A stretch of 64,000 nt of DNA from Bacteroidetes bacterium 46-16 (GTDB lineage Bacteria; Bacteroidota; Bacteroidia; Chitinophagales; Chitinophagaceae), in contig MKUN01000024.1 in the NCBI GenBank assembly GCA_001897835.1, positions 25,847-89,846 of the forward strand, given 5' to 3'. A model generated the notes under the pieces. It worked only from the letters and a program-made list of their open reading frames with translations, was not told where the DNA came from and made no database searches. Positions 25,885-34,583 of this stretch are shown in pieces. Position 1 is the stretch's first letter. Each line of letters starts with the position of its first letter. A program made the translations under genes and the position numbers.

Positions 25885-28800
25885 ATGCATATAAAAACAC
25901 TTGTAAGCGCCCTTGCCATTTTTTTATTTCCATTAAGTACCGGGGCAAAAAATGTAGCACCCCGCCTTAGCTTACCTAAACAGGATGCTGGCTTCATAGA
26001 AAATAAGGGCCAGGTAAAAGACCAATACGGTAAACCGAGAAATGATGTGCAGTTCATTTTGCGTGCCGAAGGGCTTAATATATTCATCGGGAACGGTTCG
26101 CTGCATTACCAGTTTGCCCGAAACCAAAGCCAGGGACAGGCAAGCGATGTTTACCGCCTGGATGTGGCACTCGTAAATGCAAACATGAATGCAGTAGCTA
26201 CCCGGGAAAATATATTGCCGGGCCATTACAATTACCTGTTGCAGGGGCTTGGTGGCGCAACAGCACAGGCATATAGTAAGATACGGTATCACGATGTTTA
26301 TCCAGGTATAGACTGGATATTGTACCTGAAAGATGGCCTGCTGGAATATGATTTTGATGTAAAAGAAGGCGGGGACCCTGCATCCATCCAGTTACAATAT
26401 ACGGGAGCAGATGCTATAGCACAGGCAGCAGACGGCAGTGTGACCATCAGCACCCCATTTGGTAATGTAACAGAACATGCACCCTATGCCTATGCACAAA
26501 ACGGCAGGGCGATCCAGTCATCCTTCAAGCTGTTTGAAGGGAATAAGCTGGGCTTTGATCTTGCAGCACACAGCGGCCCGTGCACCATCGATCCTATATT
26601 GACATGGGGTACTTATTATGGTGGCACGAATGAGGATCATAGCAAAAGTGTGACCACTGATGCAAGCGGAAATGTGTACATGTGCGGCTACACTGCCAGT
26701 ACCGGTAATATAGCGACCATAGGCGCCCAGCAAAGCAATCTTGCGGGCGGCCTGGATGGATTCATTGCAAAATTCGATAACAATGGTGTACTGCAATGGT
26801 GTACCTACTATGGTGGCAGCGATGACGATTACCTATACTCGGTAGCATGCGACGGTGTTGGAAATGTATATGCCAGTGGCCGTACCCTGAGCAGCAGTGG
26901 CATAGCTACGCCGCTTGCCCACCAGACCACAATGTTCGGCCTCAGTGATGCCTTCCTGGTAAAGCTGAACAGCAGCGGGCAATTGAAATGGTGCACCTAT
27001 TACGGAGGCTTTTCGAATGAGTACAGATACGGTGTTGCCTGCGACGGCAGTTATAATGTTTATCTCTGCGGAGCTACCAACAGCGGTAATAATATAGCAA
27101 CCGCCGGCACACACCAGGCTTTCCAGTTTGGTGGATACCAGGCTTTCCTGGTAAAATTTGACAGTACCGGTGTAAGGCAATGGGGTACTTATTTCGGCGG
27201 CTCAAGCGACGACTATGGCTACTCCGTATGCACAGACGTAGCAAACTATATATACTTATGCGGCAGGGCCACAAGCACAGATTATATAGCAAGTGCCACA
27301 GCATACCAGTTAAACCATGCCGGTGGTGGTAACGACGGCTTCCTTGCTAAATTCAATACCATTGATGGTACTACTTCGTGGAGCACTTATTACGGCGATG
27401 CAGGTGATGACCAGTTACTGGGTGTGACCTGCGATGGCGGCGACATGCTCTATATTTGCGGGCGTACCGATGGCACCAGCACCATTGCCACCAATCTTGC
27501 CAATCAAAGCAGCTACGGAGGTGGCGCGTCCGATGGCTTCCTCGCACAGTTCGACAGTACGGGGGTTAGGCAGTGGGCTACTTATTATGGCGGCAGCGGC
27601 GACGATTCCGCAACCAGCGTAAACTGTGATGCAGGCGGGAATATCTATATAACCGGTGTTACCAGCAGTACTAACAACATTGCGAGCCCCACAACTTATC
27701 AAAATACGATCGGTGGCGGGCGCGATGCCTTCCTGGCAAAATTCACCTATAGCGGCAGCATGGACTGGGGCACCTATTATGGCGGCAGCGGCGATGATGA
27801 GGGTAGTGGCGTAGGCGCCAACGTGGACGACATATATATCTGCGGCAGTACAGGCAGCAGCGCAGCAATTGCTACTAATAATGCCCATCAAACTGCATTC
27901 AGCAGCAACCCCGATGGCTTCCTCGCCAAATTCGGAGACTGTGCAACAGCTCCCGGACAACCCGGTATTATTACCGGCAACAATACCGTTTGCGGAGGTA
28001 CAAGCCAGAACTATTTTATATCACCAGTCATTGGCGCCACTTATTATACATGGACCCTGCCGGGTGGCTGGACCGGAAGCAGCAATACTACCAGCATATT
28101 AACAACTGCCGGCAGTACGGGAGGCACGATAACAGTTACTGCTAATAATGCTTGCGGCAGCAGTACTGCCCAAAGCTTCAATGTAACGGTCAATACAGTG
28201 CCGATAGCGCTTATAACCCCCGCAGGCCCTACCACTTTCTGCGAAGGAGACAGTGTAATACTCAATGCCAATACAGGGAATGGTATTACATACAAATGGC
28301 GACTCAATGGCAATATCATACCCGGTGCTACCAACGCTTCACACACAGTAACACAGGCCGGCAACTACACCGTAGTTGAAAATAATAATTGCGGCGGTGA
28401 TACATCAGCCACCACTGTTGTTACCGTTAACCCTTTGCCCAGCGCAAGCATAATGCAAAACAACAACCAGCTAAGTACCGGCAGCTTCACTACTTACCAG
28501 TGGTATTATAATGGGCAAGTCATAAACGGTGCAACAAACCAAAACTATACAGCCCAGCAAAACGGCGACTACTATGTGCACGTAACAGATGGTAATGGCT
28601 GTGGTGCAAACTCAGATACTGTTACGGTTACAGGGGCATACATAGCTGATGCAAATAAGCCGGGCTATAACTTTTCCATTAGTCCCAACCCGGGGAATGG
28701 CACGTTTACCCTATCCGGCAATACCAGTGACAGCCAGCTCGATATTGATATCAGGGATATGACCGGCAGGCTGATAATGAGCACAGCGCTTAAAACAAAC

Positions 28801-28914
28801 GCCAATAAATGCAGGCAGGTGATACAACTCGGCAGCAATGTACCCTCCGGTCTGTATTATATGAATATCTCCGGCAGCAGCAGCCGGGCAATATTAAAGT
28901 TCGTAAAAGAATAA
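25885..28914 (+). CDS. secreted seven-bladed SBBP propeller protein with T9SS sorting domain
   Basis: Very large exported protein, 1009 residues. Signal peptide MHIKTLVSALAIFLFPLSTG; then a beta-rich N-terminal domain (about 35-235; FIENKGQVKDQYG is the usual opening of proteins with SBBP repeats). Residues 241-685 hold seven repeats of about 63 residues, each starting W-x-TYYGG-x-DD, with GN-x-Y-x-G and ending DGFLAKF, consistent with a complete seven-bladed beta-propeller. Two Ig/PKD-like domains follow (about 690-865; GTSQNYFISPVIGATYYTW and FCEGDSVILNANTG), then a C-terminal type IX secretion sorting domain (ISPNPGNGTFTLSG ... ILKFVKE). It should be secreted or attached to the cell surface; binding partner unknown. 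Confidence 0.9.
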   Translation: MHIKTLVSALAIFLFPLSTGAKNVAPRLSLPKQDAGFIENKGQVKDQYGKPRNDVQFILRAEGLNIFIGNGSLHYQFARNQSQGQASDVYRLDVALVNANMNAVATRENILPGHYNYLLQGLGGATAQAYSKIRYHDVYPGIDWILYLKDGLLEYDFDVKEGGDPASIQLQYTGADAIAQAADGSVTISTPFGNVTEHAPYAYAQNGRAIQSSFKLFEGNKLGFDLAAHSGPCTIDPILTWGTYYGGTNEDHSKSVTTDASGNVYMCGYTASTGNIATIGAQQSNLAGGLDGFIAKFDNNGVLQWCTYYGGSDDDYLYSVACDGVGNVYASGRTLSSSGIATPLAHQTTMFGLSDAFLVKLNSSGQLKWCTYYGGFSNEYRYGVACDGSYNVYLCGATNSGNNIATAGTHQAFQFGGYQAFLVKFDSTGVRQWGTYFGGSSDDYGYSVCTDVANYIYLCGRATSTDYIASATAYQLNHAGGGNDGFLAKFNTIDGTTSWSTYYGDAGDDQLLGVTCDGGDMLYICGRTDGTSTIATNLANQSSYGGGASDGFLAQFDSTGVRQWATYYGGSGDDSATSVNCDAGGNIYITGVTSSTNNIASPTTYQNTIGGGRDAFLAKFTYSGSMDWGTYYGGSGDDEGSGVGANVDDIYICGSTGSSAAIATNNAHQTAFSSNPDGFLAKFGDCATAPGQPGIITGNNTVCGGTSQNYFISPVIGATYYTWTLPGGWTGSSNTTSILTTAGSTGGTITVTANNACGSSTAQSFNVTVNTVPIALITPAGPTTFCEGDSVILNANTGNGITYKWRLNGNIIPGATNASHTVTQAGNYTVVENNNCGGDTSATTVVTVNPLPSASIMQNNNQLSTGSFTTYQWYYNGQVINGATNQNYTAQQNGDYYVHVTDGNGCGANSDTVTVTGAYIADANKPGYNFSISPNPGNGTFTLSGNTSDSQLDIDIRDMTGRLIMSTALKTNANKCRQVIQLGSNVPSGLYYMNISGSSSRAILKFVKE

Positions 28915-28923
28915 AAACAGTTT

Positions 28924-28967
28924 AGCACAAAAGAAAAGCCCGGAATTCCGGGCTTTTCTTTTGTGCT
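28924..28967 (+). terminator. 44-bp perfect palindrome, likely (bidirectional) terminator
   Basis: Ten bases after the stop codon, AGCACAAAAGAAAAGCCCGG (28924-28943) plus AA is followed without a spacer by its exact reverse complement, which ends at 28967. Each arm is 22 bases. The A-rich outer part of one arm gives the T-rich tract of the other, so it can stop transcription from either side. Confidence 0.75.
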
Positions 28968-28998
28968 CGCTAAATAGTAAATTTATATAAAGCAGCGT

Positions 28999-29412
28999 AT
29001 GAAACTTTTACTGTGCGCCATACTTTGTTGTGCCAGCCAGTTTGCAGGGGCGCAAAACATGTACCCCCCAACTGACACGATCTATTCCGGCAGCAAAGCT
29101 ATCCTGCTACTGAAACAAACACATGTACTGCCGCCGACCTACACTATAGAAACGTTTACAGGGGAAATGCTGGTAACGCTTTACCCCGGTAAAACAAATA
29201 TAGGGGACAAGCCCTGTTATATCATAAGCTTTGTAAAAGATGGCAGGCAGGCCCTGGTGCCAGAGACAATACCACACAAACTGGTACAGCAATTACTAAG
29301 CGGCAATGTGTTGAATGGGGAAACTGTGAACGGGATAGCTGAGGAACGGTTCATAAAAAAACATCCTGTTCCCAAAGGATACCAGGATGTAGAACAAATT
29401 TATAACTACTGA
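28999..29412 (+). CDS. hypothetical secreted protein
   Basis: Product of 137 residues with signal peptide MKLLLCAILCCASQFAGAQ. The mature part is small and mixed alpha/beta, with IYSGSKAILLLKQTHVLPPT and a C-terminus ending YQDVEQIYNY. I recognise no domain or catalytic motif. It lies between the palindromic terminator and the LpxD paralogue, with which it is convergent (8-base gap). It is probably expressed alone. Confidence 0.6.
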   Translation: MKLLLCAILCCASQFAGAQNMYPPTDTIYSGSKAILLLKQTHVLPPTYTIETFTGEMLVTLYPGKTNIGDKPCYIISFVKDGRQALVPETIPHKLVQQLLSGNVLNGETVNGIAEERFIKKHPVPKGYQDVEQIYNY

Positions 29413-29420
29413 GCCAGTGC

Positions 29421-30374
29421 CTACTGATCGTCTTTGGATACTTTTTCCCAGATCTCGGGTATGCGCTTGATCCAGTTGAGTTCTTTCATTTTTTCCCGGG
29501 CTTCCATTACCGGGCTTCCAAAATATATTTTACCGCCCTCAATGCTCGATGCTACACCGCTCTGCGCATAAACTATTGCGCCCTTGCCAATGGTAAGGTC
29601 TTTACTCACACCTACCTGGCCCCAAAGCATTACCTCATCTTCAATAATGGCTTTGCCGCCAATGCCCACCTGCGCCACAAATAAGCAATTCTTACCGATC
29701 ACCGCACCATGACCCACATGTATGTGGTTATCGAGTTTGGTACCCTTGCCGATTATGGTATCGCCGCTTACCCCCCTGTCTATAGTGCAGCAAGCGCCTA
29801 TCTCTACATTATCTTCAATAATTGCCCTGCCACAGCTTTCCAGTTTATCATGCCTTGCTTCGTTTTCGTTCCGGCGGGTTTTAAAATAAAATGCATCGCC
29901 ACCTATTACCGTGTTAGCCTGAATAATTACGTTATCGCCGATGATGGTGTGATCATAAATGGTCACATTAGGATGAATAAGACAATTACGGCCGATCTTA
30001 ACATGGTTGCCAATGAACACATTGGGCTGCAGGTGCGTGCCTTCGCCTATCTCAGCCGTATCGCTGATCATTTTATTAGCAGGCTCGAAAGGGAAAAAAT
30101 GCTTCACCAGTTTTACGTACGCGGAGAAGGGGTCAGGGTGCATTAAAAGGGTTTTACCCGGAGGGCAATCAGCCTCTTTATTTATTAAAATGATAGTAGC
30201 TTCAGAATTGAGGCTAATGTTGTAATACTTATCAATATCCACAAAGGTAATGTCGCCCTTCCTGACCTTATGTATCTCATTAATGCCAGTGACCAGCTGC
30301 GTAGCATCACCCTTAATAGTTGCCCCCGTAAATTCAGCGATCCATTTGACAGGCAGAGGCTCTTTAAAATCCAT
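29421..30374 (-). CDS. LpxD-like acyltransferase (left-handed beta-helix)
   Basis: Resembles UDP-3-O-acylglucosamine N-acyltransferase, which adds the second acyl chain in lipid A synthesis. The 317-residue product has the N-terminal uridine-binding-like domain (1-100; KGDITFVDIDKYY) and a hexapeptide-repeat left-handed beta-helix (105-280; AEIGEGTHLQPNVFIGNHVK). The probable catalytic His is in HIHVGHGAVIGKNC near 225, followed by VAQVGIGG. It is about 20 residues shorter than typical LpxD and has no lpx neighbours. Bacteroidota often carry a second, divergent LpxD, so this may be the paralogue rather than the housekeeping enzyme. Confidence 0.8.
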   Translation of the reverse strand: MDFKEPLPVKWIAEFTGATIKGDATQLVTGINEIHKVRKGDITFVDIDKYYNISLNSEATIILINKEADCPPGKTLLMHPDPFSAYVKLVKHFFPFEPANKMISDTAEIGEGTHLQPNVFIGNHVKIGRNCLIHPNVTIYDHTIIGDNVIIQANTVIGGDAFYFKTRRNENEARHDKLESCGRAIIEDNVEIGACCTIDRGVSGDTIIGKGTKLDNHIHVGHGAVIGKNCLFVAQVGIGGKAIIEDEVMLWGQVGVSKDLTIGKGAIVYAQSGVASSIEGGKIYFGSPVMEAREKMKELNWIKRIPEIWEKVSKDDQ

Positions 30375-30437
30375 TCGAAATTAAATTTGGGCAAAAGTAC
30401 GTAAGTTAGCAGAGAGTAGGTAATAGATTGTACAGGA

Positions 30438-30445
30438 TATATTTG
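30438..30445 (+). promoter_or_regulatory. -7 element upstream of the class IV aminotransferase gene
   Basis: TATATTTG matches TAnnTTTG, 24 bases before the TTG start at 30470. -33 box not clear. Confidence 0.4.
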
Positions 30446-30469
30446 TAAACATCATACATATAATTTACA

Positions 30470-31312
30470 TTGTCATACGTAAATCTTAATGGCGAACTGA
30501 CCAATTGGGATACAATGCAGAGGACCGGCGATGCGGCCCTGCGCTATGGCTATGGTTTATTTGAAACAATACTTGTAAAAAATAGTGTTATAATGCTCTG
30601 GGAGCAGCATTGCGTACGCCTGTTTAGGGGTATGGAGCAATTGGGCATTGCAAAACCCACACATTTCACCCCTGGATGGCTGGAAAAACAAGTTGTTGAA
30701 ATAACAATAAAGAACAATATAAATAATGTATGCCGTGTACGCTTACAGGTATCGGCAGGTAACGGGAGCCTGTATGAGCGGGAGCAAAAATTGCCCCAGC
30801 TAATGATCGAATGCTGGCCTGTGGACCCCCTGGTCTTATCATTGAACACACAGGGCCTCCATACAGGTATTGCCACAGGCTTGGCAAAAAGCCCTGACAA
30901 TATCGCTAATATAAAAAGCTGCAGCGCCCTTATATATGCACTTGCAGCAAGACAGGCTATGGTCAATGGCTGGGACGATATATTCGTAAAAAATACCCAT
31001 GGCAGGATCATTGAAAGCAGCATTGCCAATATATTCCTTATTAAAGAAGCTAAGGTCTTTACGCCTCCCTTAAGCGAAGGTTGCATAGCCGGTGTGATGA
31101 GGGAATACATTATCGACTCACTGGCCGGGCACGGTATGGAGGTAACCGAAAAAGAGCTTACCGAACAAGACCTATATGACGCAGATGAGCTTTTCCTGAG
31201 CAATGCGATCAGGCAAGTAAAATGGGTAGGCAGCTTGAACAATAAAAGATATAACAACAGCACCGTTAAACATATTTACAATTTGCTGTTTGATAATATT
31301 CACTCCTATTGA
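30470..31312 (+). CDS. class IV aminotransferase (aminodeoxychorismate lyase-like)
   Basis: PLP enzyme of fold type IV, 280 residues; the family contains 4-amino-4-deoxychorismate lyase (folate), branched-chain and D-amino acid transaminases. The start is TTG 30470 (SYVNLNGELTNWDTMQRTGD follows); the first ATG comes well inside the conserved N-terminus. Signature residues: ALRYGYGLFETILV near 25, the PLP lysine in NIANIKSCSALIYALA near 145, and the phosphate/cofactor-binding block GRIIESSIANIFLI near 180. The size and the GLFET block favour PabC-like lyase, but substrate cannot be fixed from sequence. Confidence 0.82.
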   Translation: MSYVNLNGELTNWDTMQRTGDAALRYGYGLFETILVKNSVIMLWEQHCVRLFRGMEQLGIAKPTHFTPGWLEKQVVEITIKNNINNVCRVRLQVSAGNGSLYEREQKLPQLMIECWPVDPLVLSLNTQGLHTGIATGLAKSPDNIANIKSCSALIYALAARQAMVNGWDDIFVKNTHGRIIESSIANIFLIKEAKVFTPPLSEGCIAGVMREYIIDSLAGHGMEVTEKELTEQDLYDADELFLSNAIRQVKWVGSLNNKRYNNSTVKHIYNLLFDNIHSY

Positions 31313-31320
31313 CTTTTACA

Positions 31321-31328
31321 TAACTTTG
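31321..31328 (+). promoter_or_regulatory. -7 element upstream of the first barrel gene
   Basis: TAACTTTG matches TAnnTTTG and ends 24 bases before ATG 31353. No clear -33 box. Confidence 0.42.
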
Positions 31329-31352
31329 GCCTACCACATAAAACTTAACTGA

Positions 31353-32102
31353 ATGAAAAAATACCTATTAGCGATCGTATTGATGTTACCGCTCACACCC
31401 GGTTTTGCACAATTTCGCTACGGCCCGGAGCTTGCCGGAGCGTACAACAAGATGACCGACAATAAAAACGTATGGGGCGCTACATCCATTACGTCTTCCA
31501 CCTTTGGCGGCAGGTTTGGGATCATCGGCGACTATGGCATCACAGAACATGTATATGTGCAACCCGGTGTATTTTATACGATAAGAAGCAATAAAGAGAC
31601 CGCTAATACCAGCCTTACGATAAACGTACCTGTATCAACATTCAATGTGGCGGCGAACGGTAGTGTGAACATGGCTCAGAAAAGCAAGTTCAGCTATATA
31701 GAAGTGCCGGTATATCTTACTTATAAATGGGGACAGCCGGGAAGCGGGCGTTTCTTTATAGGCATTGCCCCATATGTGGCCTATGGAATAGGCGGAAAAC
31801 AAACCGTGACACAGGATATAGGTTTAAGTGCGGCACTTGTTCTTAACTATGATTCATCTTTAAGGGATACAAAATCCAACACTTTTGCCAATGATAGCTT
31901 CGGCTATAAGAACATGGATTACGGCTTCAAAATATGTGAAGGTTATGAATTTTCCGGGGGCTTCTACTTCCGGGCCGAATTTGGGTTAGGATTGTCCAAC
32001 CTGAGTAATTATCCCGGCGCAAAAAGCCACAATATGGGTGTGGACCTTGCCATAGGCTACTTGTTCGGCGATAGGAGAAAGCGTGTGCAAGCCATTGAAT
32101 AA
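31353..32102 (+). CDS. outer-membrane beta-barrel protein (PorT-like), first of tandem pair
   Basis: Product of 249 residues: signal peptide MKKYLLAIVLMLPLTPGFAQ, then an eight- or ten-strand barrel pattern with the recurrent blocks GGRFGIIGDYGITEHVYVQP, SYIEVPVYLTYKWG and FFIGIAPYVAYGIGGKQ. These match the outer-membrane beta-barrel families common in Bacteroidota. The end (NMGVDLAIGYLFGDRRKR) resembles that of the next gene, so the two are paralogues. Function unknown. Confidence 0.75.
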   Translation: MKKYLLAIVLMLPLTPGFAQFRYGPELAGAYNKMTDNKNVWGATSITSSTFGGRFGIIGDYGITEHVYVQPGVFYTIRSNKETANTSLTINVPVSTFNVAANGSVNMAQKSKFSYIEVPVYLTYKWGQPGSGRFFIGIAPYVAYGIGGKQTVTQDIGLSAALVLNYDSSLRDTKSNTFANDSFGYKNMDYGFKICEGYEFSGGFYFRAEFGLGLSNLSNYPGAKSHNMGVDLAIGYLFGDRRKRVQAIE

Positions 32103-32186
32103 CAGCGCTTAACCAGACTTTTAACTGGTCATCGTTTAACGCTGGCATGGTATTACCTGTTGGTAGCCGAACCAAAGGATAATAAC

Positions 32187-32897
32187 ATGAAAAAGATGAT
32201 ATTGTTAGCAGGCTTAGGAATAGCATCCGTATGCTCAGCCAGTGCACAGTGGGTAACTGTAGGTCCTGAAATCGGTATTAATTCTACGAGCTTTATGGAA
32301 AGGTATAACGGCGTAGATGTGAGCGATGGCATGAGGGCCGGCCTCAAAGTAGGGGGTATCGTGGATATAGCATTTACACGGCACTTCTCCCTGCAGCCGG
32401 GACTTTTCTATAACATGAAGGGTGCACAGGAAAAATATGTAAGCACTACCACTACCGATAATGGTACCATACGTACCGAAGAAATAAGGAATGACTTCAG
32501 GATCAACTATATCGAAATGCCCCTTAACCTTGAATTCAAACTTGGCCGTCCGGGACACGGACATTTCATTTTTGGCGCAGGTCCATATGTTGCCGTTGCG
32601 CTTAATGGCACTATCATAAATGCTAATGGCTCATCGATCATTCTGCCATCAGGCCGTGTGATCACCACCGAAAATGATCATAGCTCCACTGCTTATATTG
32701 GTAATTCAGTCGACGACGATATTACCCCGCTCGACGGAGGTCTTAACCTGAATATGGGTTACGAAAGCCCTATGGGTTTATTCGTTCGTGGCAATATGGG
32801 CTTTGGACTGGCCAATATATTACCCCAGGGCGATAGCTACAACTATATACGCAATTGGGGCATGGGTGTATCGGTAGGCTATTTATTTGGGCGTTAA
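32187..32897 (+). CDS. outer-membrane beta-barrel protein (PorT-like), second of tandem pair
   Basis: Product of 236 residues from ATG 32187 (MKKMILLAGLGIASVCSASA, a signal peptide); the frame upstream to 32160 would put extra charged residues before it. Barrel blocks parallel the preceding protein: HFSLQPGLFYNMKG, NYIEMPLNLEFKLGRPGHGH and FIFGAGPYVAVALNG, and the end NWGMGVSVGYLFGR. It lies 84 bases after its paralogue with no terminator between, so they are probably cotranscribed. A terminator follows at 32921. Confidence 0.75.
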   Translation: MKKMILLAGLGIASVCSASAQWVTVGPEIGINSTSFMERYNGVDVSDGMRAGLKVGGIVDIAFTRHFSLQPGLFYNMKGAQEKYVSTTTTDNGTIRTEEIRNDFRINYIEMPLNLEFKLGRPGHGHFIFGAGPYVAVALNGTIINANGSSIILPSGRVITTENDHSSTAYIGNSVDDDITPLDGGLNLNMGYESPMGLFVRGNMGFGLANILPQGDSYNYIRNWGMGVSVGYLFGR

Positions 32898-32920
32898 TTC
32901 CCATCAACTTCTACCACCTG

Positions 32921-32957
32921 AAAAAGGCTGCTGTTTCTGAGGAGATAGCAGCCTTTT
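32921..32957 (+). terminator. intrinsic terminator after the barrel gene pair
   Basis: Stem AAAAGGCTGCT (32922-32932) and AGCAGCCTTTT (32947-32957) with a 14-base loop; the T-rich end completes the signal. Confidence 0.75.
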
Positions 32958-32984
32958 GTACTTTTTCATAAGCCATGTATCTGC

Positions 32985-32992
32985 TACCTTTG
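32985..32992 (+). promoter_or_regulatory. -7 element almost touching the gltX start codon
   Basis: TACCTTTG matches TAnnTTTG and ends only 7 bases before ATG 33000. The gltX start is fixed by the conserved N-terminus, so transcription would begin at or a few bases before the ATG (leaderless or nearly so). Confidence 0.5.
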
Positions 32993-32999
32993 CAGCCTT

Positions 33000-34529
33000 A
33001 TGAGCAACAGGGTCAGGGTACGTTTTGCCCCCAGTCCTACAGGTGGCCTTCACCTGGGCGGGGTACGTACCATCTTATACAATTATCTTTTCGCACATCA
33101 TCATGGCGGTCAATTTGTGCTTCGTATCGAGGATACCGATCAAAACAGGTATGTTGCAGATGCCGAGCAATATATATATGATTGCCTGGAATGGTGCGGG
33201 CTGCTGCCCGATGAGAGTCCTTTAAAAGGCGGCCCCTACACCCCATACCGCCAAAGCGAACGTAAACCGCTCTATTACCAGTATGCACAGCAACTGGTGG
33301 ATGCCGGCTATGCTTATTACGCCTTCGATACGGTGGAAGAGCTGGAGAAAATGCGGCATGACCTGAAGAATGAACACAATCCCAATCCACAATACGATCA
33401 TAAAACGCGTATGCAAATGCGCAACTCCCTATCGCTTGACCCCAAAGAGGTTGTGGAACTGCTCAATAAACAAACACCCCATGTGATCCGTATTAAAATG
33501 CCGCACAACAAAACAGTGAGCTTCACTGATATGATAAGGGGCGAGATACATTTTGATACCAGCCTGGTAGATGATAAGGTGCTGCTCAAAGCCGATGGCA
33601 TGCCTACTTATCACCTGGCTGTAGTGGTGGATGATCACCTGATGCAAATAACACATGCCTTCAGGGGTGAGGAGTGGCTACCCAGTGCGCCTGTGCACTT
33701 ACTGCTTTGGGAATACCTGGGCTGGAAAGAAAGTATGCCCCAGTGGGCACACCTGCCGTTGATACTAAAGCCTGATGGCAATGGTAAGCTCAGCAAACGC
33801 GATGGCGACAGGCTGGGTTTTCCCGTGTTCGCTATGGACTGGAAAGATCCTAAAACCAATGAGACCACTACCGGCTTTAAAGAGATAGGATTTTTACCGC
33901 AGGCATTTGTCAATATGCTGGCCTTGCTGGGCTGGAACGATGGCAGCGGGCAGGAAATATTTTCACTCGACGAACTGGTACAGAGGTTCTCAATAGACCG
34001 CGTACATAAGGGCGGTGCCAAATTTGATTACGAAAAGGCCAAATGGTTCAACCACCAATACATTCAGCATGCTGCCGATGAGCTGCTGCTACCGCTGGTA
34101 AAACCTTATTTTGAAAAGGCAGGCATCAGCGCAGACGATGCTTACATGCTGCAAGTGATCGGGCTGATAAAAGAACGCTGCACCTTACTACCCGATTTTG
34201 TGCAGCAAGGCTACTTTTTCTTCCACACGCCCAAAGAAATAGACCTGGCATCAATACAAGCAAAATGGGAGGACAGGAAAAAGCAATTCTTCGAAAGTTG
34301 GGTGGAAATACTGCAGAGCCTGGAACAATGGACGCATGATGAACTGGAGCAGAGCTTTAATAAAACAATGGAAGCACATGGATTGAAAAAGGGCGATGTG
34401 CTCCTGCCTTTGCGTATCATGCTGGTGGGAGGTAAGTATGGCCCCGGGGTATTCGTGATAGCTGAAATGATAGGGAAGGCCGAAACTTGCAACCGGGTAA
34501 AGGCAGCCTTAGCTCAGCTTGGTAACTAG
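33000..34529 (+). CDS. gltX: glutamyl-tRNA synthetase
   Basis: Class I synthetase charging tRNA(Glu), 509 residues. The start MSNRVRVRFAPSPTGGLHLG contains the HIGH-type motif (HLGG), and KLSKRDGDRLGF near residue 262 is the KMSKS motif. The connecting domain (VLLKADGMPTYHLAVVVDDH) and the helical anticodon-binding domain (from about 330) are complete. Length normal. A terminator stands before it and the promoter is very close; DUF4421 follows with a 54-base gap. Confidence 0.97.
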   Translation: MSNRVRVRFAPSPTGGLHLGGVRTILYNYLFAHHHGGQFVLRIEDTDQNRYVADAEQYIYDCLEWCGLLPDESPLKGGPYTPYRQSERKPLYYQYAQQLVDAGYAYYAFDTVEELEKMRHDLKNEHNPNPQYDHKTRMQMRNSLSLDPKEVVELLNKQTPHVIRIKMPHNKTVSFTDMIRGEIHFDTSLVDDKVLLKADGMPTYHLAVVVDDHLMQITHAFRGEEWLPSAPVHLLLWEYLGWKESMPQWAHLPLILKPDGNGKLSKRDGDRLGFPVFAMDWKDPKTNETTTGFKEIGFLPQAFVNMLALLGWNDGSGQEIFSLDELVQRFSIDRVHKGGAKFDYEKAKWFNHQYIQHAADELLLPLVKPYFEKAGISADDAYMLQVIGLIKERCTLLPDFVQQGYFFFHTPKEIDLASIQAKWEDRKKQFFESWVEILQSLEQWTHDELEQSFNKTMEAHGLKKGDVLLPLRIMLVGGKYGPGVFVIAEMIGKAETCNRVKAALAQLGN

Positions 34530-34583
34530 TTGAATATCACAACAAAGACTGGTGGCGCAATATTTATAGCTTTAGGGCATCAT

